A stretch of DNA of 64,000 nt from Cryptomeria japonica (GCF_030272615.1 NC_081409.1:471816573-471880572); one strand, 5' to 3'. Counted from the stretch's first letter, positions 11,159 through 22,946 are shown. Program-made: numbers and translations. The notes: generated from the letters alone by a model not told the origin.

Positions 11159-11407
11159 ACTCATGAGAAATTTCAAAAGATGTATCCAAAAAAGTGATTC
11201 CTATGATTTGAATTTTCTCATCCTACTACTCCCCCTTTGGCATCAATGACAAAGGTTGTCAAGATGTCAGTAGAGTTTGTAGTTTCAATCTTGTAACTGG
11301 GTAGTTACAATTTGAAAAAGATCTCCCAAAATCAAGTTTATATTGTCCATAAACTTTGTGCTATCCTTTATTGTTGTCTCTGTTCTCTTCACTGTACTAG
11401 TGAGATG

Positions 11408-14400
11408 CTACAAATGCTCTGCCAGTGTTTTCTTTCCTTGTATTAGTGCCTCAGATACTTCCTTCCGTAGTGATGCTAGATAGTCCAATCTTGGACTTAG
11501 TTTTAATCTCAAATTTTTTGCCTTATTCACTATTCTTTCTTTCTCTTTTTCCAATTTAAGTAATTCTTCTTCAAAATTTGTTATCTTTTCCTCAAAAATT
11601 GATAGTGTATCAAGTGAGTTGACAAAACTATCTACAAGTTTATTGATCTCATCTTGTACCTTGCTCATTTTCTTGTCTATATCTACAGTCAAAAAGTTTG
11701 TTTTATAGGTATCTTTGTACAAATTTTTGTACTCTTTCAATAAATTACATAATTCTGGTAGACGTGTGTCAAAATCTCTGTTACACTTCTTTATTTGCTC
11801 ATCAAAGAATTTTTGTTTTTCAACTTCTACTTTATCCTTCAATGACTCTTCCTTTATTTTCTCAATGTTTTTAGTGATATATTTACATAGTGTATCAAGT
11901 TGTCCTATAGAATCTTTATTGTCTATATTACAATTAGGAGCAATTACCTTCAAAATTGGTATGGTATCATCAATTGCCTTGTAAGCTTGTGAGCTGCAGT
12001 CGGTTATTTTCTTGATTGAATCTAATAGTACCTCAGTCACATTAGCTGATTTGAAGCCTGATGATGAATCAACAATCTGAGTACTTGTGGAAGTAACCAA
12101 GCTTTTATTGCCTCTGGTAGGTCTGTTTGTGTCTGCATTTCTTTAAGCAATGGTTTTTCTACTTTACTAGTTGCCGGTGGTACTGTTTCCTTATGTACCT
12201 ATTCCTGTTGTTGTTGTTGTTCTGGAGCCTTTAGCTCTATTTGTTTCTCTATTTGTTGCATTGCCTCAGTCTGAGTCTGAGTCTCTACCTTTTTCTCTTT
12301 GTCTTCAAACAGTTTCTCCTATCTGTTATCAGTTTCCTCAGCTACCAGAGGCTCACTAGCCATATCAATCTTATCAGTTGTATCTTTGTCTACCACTATG
12401 TTCATCCTTTGAGTATCAACATCCACAGTATATAAGACTTCAGGATTACGATTATCATCCTCTATATCCATACTCTCAGCTACCGGTTGATCTTCTGTAG
12501 TTGTTGTTTTTACCGATGGAGTAATTAAAGGAGGTGGGGGTAAGTTGTCTATAACATTGATACTAGGTGGTCCACCAGCTTTACCTTTACCCTTGTCTCT
12601 ATCTTTCTGATAAACTTTTATGGGTTTGGGGTTCCTGTACTCTCTTTTTTTTCTTTCTCAACTAGGAATATATCCCATCCATTTTCTGTCTCTTCATTCA
12701 CCTCATTAATTCTTCCAACCATTAAAGCAACGTGCCGGTGTGTAGTAGAAAATACTGTCTGGTTGGCTTGAGCAATTAGGTCATCAATTTCTTTGGGTGA
12801 GTTTACTAGATATACAGCAAGTAGTTTTTCAATCTTTATTTTCTTATCTAGTTCTATTAATGTTTGTCTTCTTGCTTCAGTCTTTTAAACAGTTCATCTG
12901 GAATTTCATTGACTACTTCCATCAAAAACTTCTTGTACATATCCATATGCAATATAACACTATTTTCAACATGCTCTTTTTCATCACCTGTTAGAGTGTC
13001 ATATATTTTGTCTATATTTTTCAAGTTACCTTCCTCTATGATTTCATTCAGTCGTATATCAAGAGGGGCAAAGTTTTTGTTTGTCCTCTTCTTCTTCTTG
13101 GGTGTCAGTTTCTTCTTTGGTGTAGCCTGTCTTACCAGAGATCTCACTGCTTGTTGTTTTTGCCTTGTCCTCCTGGGTGAGGGTATGGTTGTCGGTGAGG
13201 GAACTCTTTTCCTTACAACTCTTTTGAAAGTTGCAGGCATGTCACTCCCTGAAGAATTACCTACTGGTGATAGGTGAGTTTTAGGTTGTGGAGCTGCTAA
13301 CTCATCCTCTATTATACCGGTTTTCTTCAACACATCTTCTTTGATTGCTTTTGCTTGTCTAGAACCTTTCCTTACAACTACCTCAATCTTTTTCACTCTT
13401 TTCTTTGATTGTATTTGGCTTTCAATGGTTTTTGCACTACCAAATATTTCTTCCTTAGGTTCTCTGGGGGCTTCCAGAAGTGCTTTAGCATATGTTTCAA
13501 TTATGTGATCATCTATTTCATAGCCCATCCCAATTACCCAAACTGTCCTAGGGATGACTGCTTCCATCCAGATTTCATCCTTCTTGATGACAAAGCATAT
13601 TTCATCTTTGTATTTGTCGACAATCTTTTGTGATAACCTTATTCTTTTCTTCATTTTGGCCTTTAATGCTTGAAAGAAGTCATGAATATTGTTTTCCTTG
13701 TCTTCTCCCATGTTATTGAATAGTTCTGTTAATTGTTTGCCTACCGGTATATCATATCCAAGTTCTTTGTACCCTATACTGGGAACCTGTTTTGTTATAT
13801 GTAGCATCAGACATACTAACAGATTTCCAAACCTGAAAGTTCCTTTCTTGACCTTTTTAATCTTTCCAAGGTTGTCAATTAATTCATCTTTTAACCACTC
13901 ACATACATCAATTTTTGCATTGTCTATGACCATATCATAAGCACTCTTAATGCACAAACTTGAAACTGAGTTGAGTCTATTTGCATGAGTAGCTTTATAT
14001 CCTAATATCATGCTGATGAATCTCACATTAATGTCTGTTACATCATTGACTCTTAGGGACCTCTTATCAAATGTTGCACCAGTTAGGTTTGTAACTAGGT
14101 CATTGGATACCTTCTTGGTTTTATCTGGCCTTTTACCAGTGGTCAGTAACCTTGTGATAGCTTTCACAGCTTCCTTAGTGATTTTGTGGACTACATCTAA
14201 CCAGAAAAACCCACCATGTACCCTGCTTAAGACTATCCTAATCACATCCTTGGGAAATTCAGGAATGCTAAGGATCTCTGTAAATCCTAGGGTCTCAATG
14301 ATCTTGTGTTCATCTTTTACATTGTCGGTTTTATCACATATCACAATTTTAAACATGGTTTTAATTTCTTCATCTCTTAGTTCCTCAACGTTGTAGTGGA

Positions 14401-14575
14401 TGTACATTCTGGGGTCTTCAACATAAACAACTCCCTTAGGAATTTGAGAAAAAGCACCTAAGGTATCATCTTTCTTTGCTACCTCGAGAACTAATTGAAA
14501 TATGAGCCTAGGTCTTTTTATCACTTCAACAACAGTAGGGTTTGCTATATATTCAATTGCAGAGGTGGATGCCAT
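11408..14575 (-). pseudogene. E1 ORF2: large protein of unknown function
   Basis: I do not recognise this protein. A single frame of about 1055 codons starts at the Met at 14575, is open to 12857, and continues in frame past a few stops to 11408. The conserved N-terminal region holds IANPTVVEV, FSQIPKGVVYVEDP, IVLSRVHGGFFWL, DKRSLRVNDVTDI, RLNSVSSLCI and FRFGNLLVCLML. A basic, Pro-rich middle follows, then HVALMVGRINEV and a coiled-coil C-terminus (EEELLKLEKEKERIV...LSPRLDYLASL). The in-frame ATG at 14737 is less likely because E2 aligns from 14575. Homologues in the window are E2 34264-37424, E3 44104-46245 and 28741-30100. The 365-nt gap to ORF1 contains CCGGT-type boxes but no ORF. Confidence 0.75.
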
Positions 14576-14940
14576 GATTAAATACCTCTTACTACCTTTA
14601 GGATGGATGATTGCTTGGAGTGTTCTTGCTTCTTGCTTGAAATGCCTTAGCTCAGAATCTTTGTGCTCTTCGTAAGTTTGAAATCTCAGTGAAATGAAAT
14701 GGAGCCAAAACCTCAATTTATAGTGTCTTTTTGCCATCTACCGCATTAAATGCATGCCAGTTAAGTATTCACTTAACATTGTTTGCCGGTAATAAGTAAT
14801 TTCCAACTTCTTATCTCTAACCGAGGGAATAATAGCACATGTGTCAATAGATTGCCAAACCCTCAAAGAAATTTTCTTCAATTAGATGAAGAACTTCCTG
14901 CTGATGGAGCACTGCTCTGTCCTTTCGGTGAAACATCACT

Positions 14941-16035
14941 CTATCTTGCCGGTGAAGCATTGGTTTGTTCTACCGATGGAGGAGTATTCCCAATATTTAG
15001 ATCAGCTTTTCTAATCCATTGTTTTGAGAATTCTTGCTTAACCTCTTCAACTTTTTCTTTACCTTTCAAGCTGGAACTTTTGTTGTCTACCGGTGTTCCT
15101 TTACTTCTACAAAATTTAGCAATATGCCCAATCTTGTTACATGCATAACAAGTTACATTATTTTTCTGAATAGCTTTCCCATAACCTATGTCGGTTTGTG
15201 TTCTGCATTGATTAGATAAATGTCCAAATCTTCCACAAACATAACATCTCACATTCATTCTATAGTGTTTAGAGTTGTGACCTACTTTGTTTCATTTAGA
15301 ACATTGACCGGTGGGTGTGTTGATATTCTGATAATTTCTAGATCTACATTCATTTGCTCTATGACCGTACTTATTACAGTTAAAGCATTTTCCATTGAAT
15401 TTATAAGCATTAGGTTGTCTTACCAGTTTTTTGTGATCCTGAGTATTTGCAATACCAGAGCTTTCACCAACTTCAAAGCCAATTCCAGAAGTGTCACCTT
15501 TAGGTTTTTGATTCTTTAGCAAGGTTCCAAGTTCCTCTGAGCTTTTCTTGAATTTTTCTTAATGTTGATTTTTAGTTTCTAGTTCTCTTTCTAAGACTTC
15601 TTTTTGTCTCATCAATTCATTTGAATCATTCTGAGTATGCATCAGATCTATCTTCAACATGTCATTTTCATAGCTAAGTCTTGTGATCTCATTTGCTGCA
15701 TCACTTAGTCTTCTGGTCAAATCTTCTTCATTCTTCTTCCTATCCTCGATCTCTTTGCAAAATCTCATAGTCATATCCTGCATCTCATTCTTTGTTGTCA
15801 TGATCTCTTGTTTCAACTTATTTATCATATCATTAAGTGATTCCTTTTCATCATTCTCATTTTGCAATATTTCACAAAGTTCTCTTCTCTTATTTCTTGC
15901 AACAGTAAAATTTTCTTGAAGTGCCTGAATGATATCCTGAGTTGCCCTTAAATCATCTTCTAGTTTGATGTTTTTCAATTTCTCTGCATCATAGTCTATA
16001 AGAGCTCCTTCCAATTGCTTCATCAGATTTTCCAT
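14941..16035 (-). pseudogene. E1 ORF1: coiled coil plus CCHC zinc-knuckle array
   Basis: One frame runs from a Met at 16035 to 14941, broken by a TAA at 15559 and a TGA at 15292. The N-terminal 150 or so residues are a highly charged coiled coil (for example EDLTRRLSDAANEITRLSYE). Four knuckle positions follow: CFNCNKYGHRANEC, one destroyed by the TGA that replaces its second Cys, CYVCGRFGHLSNQC and CYACNKIGHIAKFC. No capsid domain is recognised. A nucleocapsid-like RNA-binding role is inferred from the knuckles. I chose the Met at 16035 because it aligns with starts in E2 and because the upstream frame enters the primer site. Confidence 0.75.
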
Positions 16036-16092
16036 CTTTACCGGTGTCAAGATCTTCCTCAAGTTGCTAGGCTTCTGAAAATAGAGGACCAA

Positions 16093-16104
16093 GCTCTGAT
16101 ACCA
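16093..16104 (-). promoter_or_regulatory. E1 primer-binding site (initiator Met tRNA)
   Basis: The minus strand reads TGGTATCAGAGC, complementary to the 3' end of plant initiator Met tRNA and typical of Ty1/copia elements. It is two bases from the LTR end. Confidence 0.9.
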
Positions 16105-16106
16105 AT

Positions 16107-16900
16107 TGTTAGGATTTCCACAGATACTGAGAGGGGATGGTGAATCAGTATCTAACCAGTGAATGGAATTTCTTGACTTAAAATATGCATAACATAATAT
16201 AACAGTGTATCGGTATGCAAGAAATAATGCAATAAACAGAATCAAGAACATCCACATGAAAAGCACACCATAGCACAAGGTTTAACGAGGAAACTCAGTG
16301 TTGGAAAAACCTCAGTGGGATTTGTGACCCACAATATTCACTCACTGGCCAATAAGAGAATATTACTTACAATAGAGGCCTGCACATGCAGGAAGGCCAA
16401 CTGCCTAGAGCTCACTGCTCAATGGGAAGTCTCATTGACTTACAATGAGGATTATACAAATCCAATAACTTGTACTACTTTACAATAGCTCTTCAATGCC
16501 AGATTCAGTACCAGTTCCTGCTTTGTTCTTTACATATACCTCTTAACCTCTATTTCACATAATAGGTCTACCTAATATTTTCCTTAATGCTTACTTACCC
16601 TATATCAAATGTCTACAATGATCTCTTTTATATATAAGAGTCATTTTACAATTTTCTAAGCCGGCTTACAAATTTTTTCAATAATAAACAAAATATAATA
16701 TAACAAAAATCCTGTCGGCCTTTGTGCCGGTATACTTCCTTTCTTCTGTGCCAGTGTCAGTGTCCTGAGTGTCGGTGTAGAGTGTGATCTGCTGATGCCG
16801 GTATAATGCCTTTGTCCGTGCCATAGGATTGCAAGGCTGTCGTCAATGACAAAACCTTCAATCACATACAATATCTCATTGGAGTGTGCGTATGCCAACA
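16107..16900 (-). repeat. E1 5' LTR
   Basis: About 794 bp, the counterpart of 10336-11131. Many scattered substitutions separate the two, visibly more than between the E3 LTRs. It borders the primer-binding site at 16093-16104. Confidence 0.92.
16123..16152 (-). other. U5 hairpin of E1
   Basis: GATACTGA (16123-16130) and TCAGTATC (16145-16152) are perfectly complementary and enclose a 14-nt loop containing GAGGGG and GTGAA. The 3' LTR copy (10353-10380) keeps a 7-bp stem. The loop core is shared with E2, E3 and Copia while the stem sequence differs and stays paired. Confidence 0.7.
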
Positions 16901-16965
16901 ATCTCAAGCATTTTTTCTCTTACGGTGCAAGGTGTATTCTTGTACTATAGTAGTATAGTTTTCCT
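16901..16965 (+). pseudogene. Right target-site duplication (ATCTC) and end of Ty3-A integrase
   Basis: ATCTC at 16901-16905 is the second copy of the E1 target-site duplication. Past it the Ty3-A frame resumes as AAG CAT TTT TTC (KHFF). This matches the LKHYF end of the Ty3-B integrase at 53798 and restores the expected protein end with no loss or gain apart from the duplication. Confidence 0.85.
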
Positions 16966-17400
16966 TTGTTTTTTGTTTCTATTTATTTTTGGTCTACTTT
17001 CCAGAGATAGCTAAGATCTTGCTATGTCCCTAAAAAGGACATACATCCCCAGAAAGAGCCACTGTTAGCACAAATTTTTGTAAAAATATTTTGTGCTATC
17101 TACTGATGTTTTATATGTATATTCTCATCATAAGAGCATTTATTGTTGGATTGCATGTTCAAGTGATATGTTGTCATGTCAGAGAAATCCAATTGTATCC
17201 TAAATCTACATAAACAAGTATCACCTGGGCATATTAAGGGATGGCATTAAGTATGGTGACATTGTGATAACTTGCATCATGATAGTCTTTGCATAGCAAG
17301 AGCACATTTTAGGGTTCATCATAGAAGCAAGGTCATGAGTACATTCAGAGATGTTTTCAGGGCCTTAGAAGTCCATTAGCATGGTTGTGGAAAGTTACAT
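16966..17400 (+). other. Non-coding sequence after Ty3-A pol, with a palindrome
   Basis: No ORF is seen. At about 17070-17102 TAGCACAAA and TTTGTGCTA form the arms of an AT-rich near-perfect inverted repeat, next to a TGTTAGC that could be an LTR end. I could not find a matching second copy, so I do not call an LTR. Confidence 0.4.
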
Positions 17401-17419
17401 TTGTGAAAGATAGCCTTCT

Positions 17420-18500
17420 CTTCATAAAATATAAAATTATGTTTATCGGTGTAAGTCACCCTGATAAGATTGCCTAAGGAGAAAAAGGTGTGTGTCGATC
17501 GGCAAAACTCACACTGATGAGTTTGATGGCATTTTCTCAAGGTGCGATCGGCAGAAAGAAGTTTGGCAAGTTAGTAATCCATCAGGAAGAGCTACACTAA
17601 TATCATAACAAGAAGGCGAAGTCATCGGCATAGCATTCACTATCAGAAGCATGGGGAAAAAGTTACCCCGACACCCGATGAGGTTATCGGTAGAGCTTAT
17701 GCTGATGTCAGATGGAGCGGAATACTTGTTAGCAATGTTATCATGTCATCGGAAAGTATCATCTTATGCTACACTGATACCTGATGGATAGGTGGCAAAG
17801 ATAGTGTTACCAGCCTAACCTACTCCGATGAGGCAATACCAAAGGGAAGAGAAAACTAAGTCATCAGAGTAACTTAAACCATCAGGGAGAAGTGTTTCAG
17901 GTTATGTCGATACCCAATGAGGAAGACAAGCCAAGCACAAAAAAGGAGACTTGATCGGGATAAGTTACACCAATCCAAGTCGAAGTCATCGAGATATCAT
18001 TGTCTCATCAGGAGGAGACATTTTTTGTTACACCAATACCCGATGAGAAAGCAAAGATGGGTGCAAGCAAGGATATCTCATCTGGTAAACGTATGTCGAT
18101 AGACCAAAGAAGTAAAAAGATACACAACTATGAAGTTGATGTCATCGGATCATTGGAGAAACATAAAATGAGTTGTTTTGATACTCGATAAGGTGACCCG
18201 ATGTAACAAATGAGATGTGGACTACGAAGGAGGACTCATCAGAATAACTTCTAACCATCGCAGGAACATATTTAGAGCTATGTCGATACCCGATGGATAG
18301 AATTCCACGGAGGAATAGAAGGAGGGTACATCGGAATGACCTATGTCGATGTGATATAAAAGGTGAAAGTAAAGCCTAGCTAGAAGGTGGAGCCATCGGA
18401 ATAAGGGCAAATGAGCTATGCCAAAGCTTGATGGAGTGATCAGGGAGACCTATGCCGATCAAAAAGATGGGTGGTGCCAAGTGATTGAATCATTGGGAGG
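17420..18500 (+). repeat. Degenerate module repeats with CATCGG and CCGATACCCGATGAGG
   Basis: Two short motifs recur at roughly 95-150 bp spacing. One is GTCATCGGA (near 17622, 17753, 17985, 18142, 18330). The other is close to ACCGATACCCGATGAGG (near 17668, 17771, 17907, 18030, 18178, 18281). The sequence between is variable and non-coding. It lies between Ty3-A pol and the 3' ORF, the same place as the G-rich repeats of Ty3-B. Tat/Ogre elements are known for hypervariable, tandem-repeat-prone 3' regions, which supports assigning it to Ty3-A. Confidence 0.65.
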
Positions 18501-18756
18501 AGTTATGCCGACTAGCCATTGTAAAATCTGATTTTAACGAATCCACCTGCCATTATTAAATATAGGCAACGGATAGGTATGTGCTTGCATGAGCCAAACC
18601 ATAGCAACCTTTCAATTGAGTAAATGCTCCTGATCTATTAATCTATATATGCAAGTTTGTATAAGGAATCTGCATAACAGATTGAAGCGAATAGAGAGAT
18701 TGAAGCAAAACTAAACTGCAAAAAAATGAATTTCAGAAAGCTTGAAGGATTCAAAT

Positions 18757-21655
18757 ATGGAGGGTTCTAGTTCCAAAGGCAAGGAATGTCACTGAGGTTT
18801 TTGAGAGTGCCTCAAAGAAGTCTAAAGGTGGAGAAAGTGTGCAGAAGTGAAAGTTAAATCAAGACAAGATTGACCAAATGAGCTAACCAAGAGCCAAGTC
18901 CATAAGATCTAAGGCTAATTTGCCTATTTGTGACCAGCTAGAAGATGATTTTAAGGAAATTGGTGATGTCTGGACCAAGGTTAGAGGAAACAAATTGTTC
19001 TTATATCACTATTCACAAAGGAGAAAGCTGACCCCAATCTCAAACCCATGGACGACTAGATTGGGTATGCTAGTGGTCCCTAATGTCTTTGTAAATATTC
19101 AATTGTTGAAAACACTGGCTAGGGCTTATAATTCCATGAAAATATGTATCCAATTACCAAATGGCAATGCATTCATCCATCTTTCAGTAGCTAGCATTCA
19201 TGAGGTTTTTGGTCTTGGTTTCAAATGCGATGTGCCTCTGTCTTTTGAGAAGCTGCAAGAAAAATATACATAGATGGATACTATATACAACAGGTGGAAT
19301 TTGGCCATACATAAGGCTGAGAAAGGGAATTTGACAGATGAAGACGGGCCCCCATTCGACATCAACATTTTCAGACAATATTTGCAATATACGTACATGG
19401 CATGTGGTCAAGTGGGAGGAGTTGAGGTTCTAGATGTGGCTTGAATAGGACCTTTAGTATTTTTTGCAGATACACAAATGCATGAGCCAAGACAATTTGA
19501 TTATGTTGGCTAAATTGTGGAAAAAATGCATGAGGGTTTCTTAAATCTTCAGAATAACCTTGATAAGTCTTTTAAGTTTTATTCATTATTGATGCATATT
19601 ATCTTGTTTTATGGACAACCTTGGGGGTTGTGGTCTGACAAATTGAAACTAAATATTCATGGTAAAGATGAGCAGGAGTAGCAAATAAAATTGTAGGTAT
19701 CACTGTGGGATTCTTAGTTCATGAGATCTCATTGTGTCAAATTTGAAGAGTTTTTTGTTCAACCATTATATAGAGCTTTTGGGATTTCTTGTGATGGATC
19801 ATTTTTAGAAGAAATTAAAAGATTTCTTAGACCCCGTGAGAATGGAGATACAAGGGTGAATCATAATTGGGGTAATTGGTACGTATGCAAAGATTTCTGA
19901 TATGTTAGGCTTTTTGGATTCGAAGGTGCTCCCTATGTGCTACCAAAGCCTACGCCAGACCGAATTTTTTACCTGGAGATTGTGAGACAGATGAGTGTCT
20001 CTAATGCACATCATTTTGGGGGTGCCCACAACCAAGTCTTCTTACCTGGAACTCTGCATTTTGGTGATTTCACCATTATATCAACAAATTCTTATAAAGT
20101 TATTGACAGAAGGTTAATAGAAGATTATAATCTGTATGAGCACACAAGAAGGAAAAATTATGACCCGGAGGGCTATATACACCAGAGCAGATAAAAGTAG
20201 AATCTTGGTGATTACTTTCATGAGCATATTAAAGCCTAGGATATCTTCAGAAACAAGGAGTCTGAAGAAGCCATATGAATTTTTCAGGATTTGAATTAGA
20301 AATTGGAAGAAAAAAGACAGAGATTGTAGGAGATGGAGCAAGAAGAAGAAGTTGAAAGTGAATAAGGTGAAAATGAGCCTATCTCAAGATTTAAAATGCC
20401 TGAAAAGGAAGAGGAGCCTAACGCATAGGACCAAATTGTTGCAAGGATGAATGCTGATTTGGATGTGAGGCTAGAAGAGCATACATATTTTGTGTCAGAT
20501 GATGAATTTATTAGGTCAAAGGAGTTTAAGTCCTTCTTATATCATTTTACAAGAAAGAGGTTAAGAGAAGCAATGCCAGATGTGACACTAGAGAATGAAG
20601 CAAAAATGCTCAGAAAGATGAAGGTGGAGATTAATTCAGAGTTAGAAGGCATGATCCCTCAAAGGGGAAGGCAGCTTCTTGTAGAGGCAGGTTTCATTCT
20701 TTTTCCATGCTGGGACCTTAGTGCCTCTTTTATTTTTGATAGCCCATTACATTTAGATAAGAAAGATTTCAAGTTAGACATTCAGGGCATAAGTGATATT
20801 TTTATTGGATCAAGATATGATCCAGATGATGAGGCTATTCTTTTGTGGGCCCTTTATCCTCTGAATAAGAGGCTAAAGATTATAGATGTGGACAAGTCCT
20901 TTGGTCACATGTTGAATTTAAAGGTTGGTGAAGTGGATCCCATGGTCACAGTGGGTATGGGAATTGATATTTCTAAATTAAATAAGGCACAGATGAAGAT
21001 GTTGGCAAAAGAAGTAGGGAAATACAACTCATTGTATGAAGAGCTTTTGAGAAGTAGAGATCAGTTTGTACCCCAAATAACAGATGAATGAAAATTAACG
21101 AAGAAGTGGGAGGAATTGCATAAAGAAAACAAGAAGTTGAAAGAGAAAATGCAGAACATAAGGGCAGACACAACATGTGTCTTACTATCAAAGAGATTTG
21201 AAAAGTTAAATTATGGAGTTCTTGAAGTACCAGTTTGTCACATAAGATAATTTTTGGCAATTTACATATGCTCTTGTAGGATAAGAGGGCTAGTCAGACA
21301 AACAGTGCAATTATTGAGAAAATCCAAAGACTGATAAAAAAGCACGAGAAGTTTGATGCAGGCCTGAAGGTTGAATATGATGATTGTCAGGAAATTGTGC
21401 AGCACGGTATTCCAAAAGTGATAGATGAAACGGGGCAGATTAAGGAGAAGAATGTGTGGATTACAGAATGTCAAGATTACTTAATGCTTCCCTAGGTATT
21501 GCATGGGCTGACACCTTGGACATGCCAGAAATGGTGGACCAGTTGGAAAAATTTGTGACTATAGAGATGGTGGTGCGGGATATCATCTTCAACTCTAGCA
21601 CTTACAAGGATGAGGCCTACTTCGGCATATTCTGAAATGTGGCTTGATCCTAGAT
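18757..21655 (+). pseudogene. Decayed long 3' ORF of unknown function (probably Ty3-A)
   Basis: I do not recognise the protein. A long decayed coding region starts near an ATG at 18757 (MEGSSSKG) and runs with many stops and several shifts to about 21655. Better-preserved blocks are 18920-19273 (TPISNPWTTRLGMLVVPNVF, ASIHEVFGLGF), 19937-20194 (NQVFLPGTLHFGDFTII) and 20447-21091 (a 214-residue charged segment with PDDEAILLWALYPLNKRLK). A coiled-coil-like stretch follows (KKWEELHKENKKLKEKM). Its position after pol and the repeat spacer parallels the 3' ORF of Ty3-B, and a block near 19590-19690 (LFYGQPWGLWSDKLKLNIHG) looks weakly like the Ty3-B block at 50505-50650. That homology is tentative. 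Confidence 0.5.
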
Positions 21656-21659
21656 GGCC

Positions 21660-22639
21660 AGAGTTAATTTTTTTCAATTCTAATATGTTTTGTAATATTG
21701 TTAATTGTTATAGTAGTTAGGGAGTTATTAGTTAGGTTGTTGTTAGTTTTTAGCTTGTACTAATTAAAGGGTGTGTCCTTTCATTTCTATCTTTTGAGTC
21801 GCATATGTATAGGGTCATTTTTGTATATAGGGGGGTAGACAATTGAGAAAAAACTCCTGTCTTTCATATTGTTTTTTGGGACTAGTAATGTTATGTGAGT
21901 CTATAGCTTTTGTATACCTTTTTATTCCAAAAAAAATATATAAGATTTGTTCTCTTTATCTTCAAATCATTTTATGTTACATGGTGTTGATGAATCAAGT
22001 TCTTTGGATAAATCTAATTAAGATTTGTTTCACTGTGCCATCACATGTTGTTGTGTAGGAAACATAATTGCCTTTGTTATTTTTGCAACACAGAAGGAAA
22101 CCATTGCATTGATAATCTTGCATATTTGTAATTTTTTCAAACTGTCTCCAAAGTTGATTGCAAATATTTGTCCACTAAGTAACATAGAAATATTTAGATA
22201 AGGCACTGGTCTATTGTTAGTTTCTTGTGAGTAAATTTGGTGTGCATAAGGTCCGCATCAAGGAAACATACTTCTTATTTCTATCAGTATTGTTTTTTAA
22301 TAATTACTTAAGGTTCCAACAGCATTATTTTATAAGCATTCATTCACTATTAATTACATTCAAGTTTTCAAATTAAAGAAAGTTAACAGCATATAATAAA
22401 GCATAGTTGCAGGAAACATTTTGCCATTCTTGTGAATAGATAAATTGATAAGTTTAAATTCACTATAAAGAAGTCTCTTTGTGCTTGGGAGATTAAGATA
22501 CACTCGCCTAGGTCTAGTGGAGCCTAAATTGTAGAGGAATTTGGTCTTTGACCATTCCTGTTCGTTGGCCAAGGCCGATTGAGAAATCAGTAGGAGATTT
22601 GGCAAAGCTCTAGGATTTCCAATCTGTGGTTTTGGGAAC
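21660..22639. other. AT-rich non-coding stretch
   Basis: I see no coding pattern, terminal repeat or tRNA. By position it could hold the 3' LTR of Ty3-A, but no second copy is present in the window. Copia LTR similarity starts abruptly at about 22640. Confidence 0.4.
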
Positions 22640-22946
22640 CAACACTGGTAAAGCCTTAAACCAGTGTCAATAAGGGTTCACCAAAGTGTATGATAGAATC
22701 TGATTACCAAGCCAATACCAACTGACCAAAACATTCTCATGGAGCATATAAAACATGAAATCAAGCATACTTCATTGATCCAAAGGATGTCGGAAGTGTC
22801 CAACAGATAGTCTCTTTTGTCAGTAACACTAGATCTTCTACTGGTAACCAAAACCTGTCTCTCAGTAACCAATCATAACAGCTAGTGTTGACATCAATGA
22901 CAAAACATCAATGTAACACATAATCAATTCATCCATAATGCCAACA
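22640..22946 (-). repeat. Copia 3' LTR, truncated
   Basis: Matches 28440-28740: both contain the run AAAGCCTTAAACCAGTG and a GGGTTCACCA...GTGTATGATAG stretch, and both end with CATAATGCCAACA. Similarity stops at about 22640, about 960 bp short of a full LTR. Confidence 0.85.

Larger units (their letters stand above)
10336..16900 (-). mobile_element. LTR element E1: RT-less, coiled-coil/CCHC ORF plus unknown ORF2
   Basis: A complete 6.57-kb LTR element on the minus strand. It has LTRs of about 795 bp, ends TGTTGG...CCTAACA, an initiator-Met primer site, a GGGGGAGAT polypurine tract and a 5-bp target-site duplication. The internal region holds two long reading frames (ORF1 16035-14941, ORF2 14575-11408) and no protease, integrase, RT or RNase H motif. 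It must have moved with enzymes supplied in trans. E2 and E3 share this design. The LTRs differ at many sites and the ORFs carry stops, so it is older than E3. It is nested in the Ty3-A integrase. Confidence 0.9.
6440..16965 (+). mobile_element. Ty3/gypsy retrotransposon Ty3-A, pol region split by element E1
   Basis: Plus-strand pol remnants run in the order protease, RNase H-like, reverse transcriptase, RNase H, integrase. The integrase reading frame is interrupted at 10335 by the whole of E1 (10336-16900) and resumes at 16906 with KHFF, the usual end of plant Ty3 integrases. Multiple stops, at least two frameshifts and mutated catalytic residues show an old inactive copy. Gag is missing. 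The placement of an extra RNase H-like domain before RT, and the likely continuation into a 3' ORF (18757-21655), fit the Tat/Athila branch of Ty3 better than chromoviruses. No LTR pair could be matched, so the outer limits are uncertain. Confidence 0.85.

Noticed and set aside
11715-14396. Plus-strand ORFs opposite E1 ORF2
   Set aside because: They are antisense shadows of the long minus-strand frame and have no homologues in E2 or E3.
17420-18500. CRISPR-like array
   Set aside because: Repeats are degenerate and unevenly spaced, the genome is a plant, and no Cas genes are present.
17067-18720. LTR of a separate element starting at TGTTAGCAC
   Set aside because: No second copy, no primer site and no target duplication could be found.
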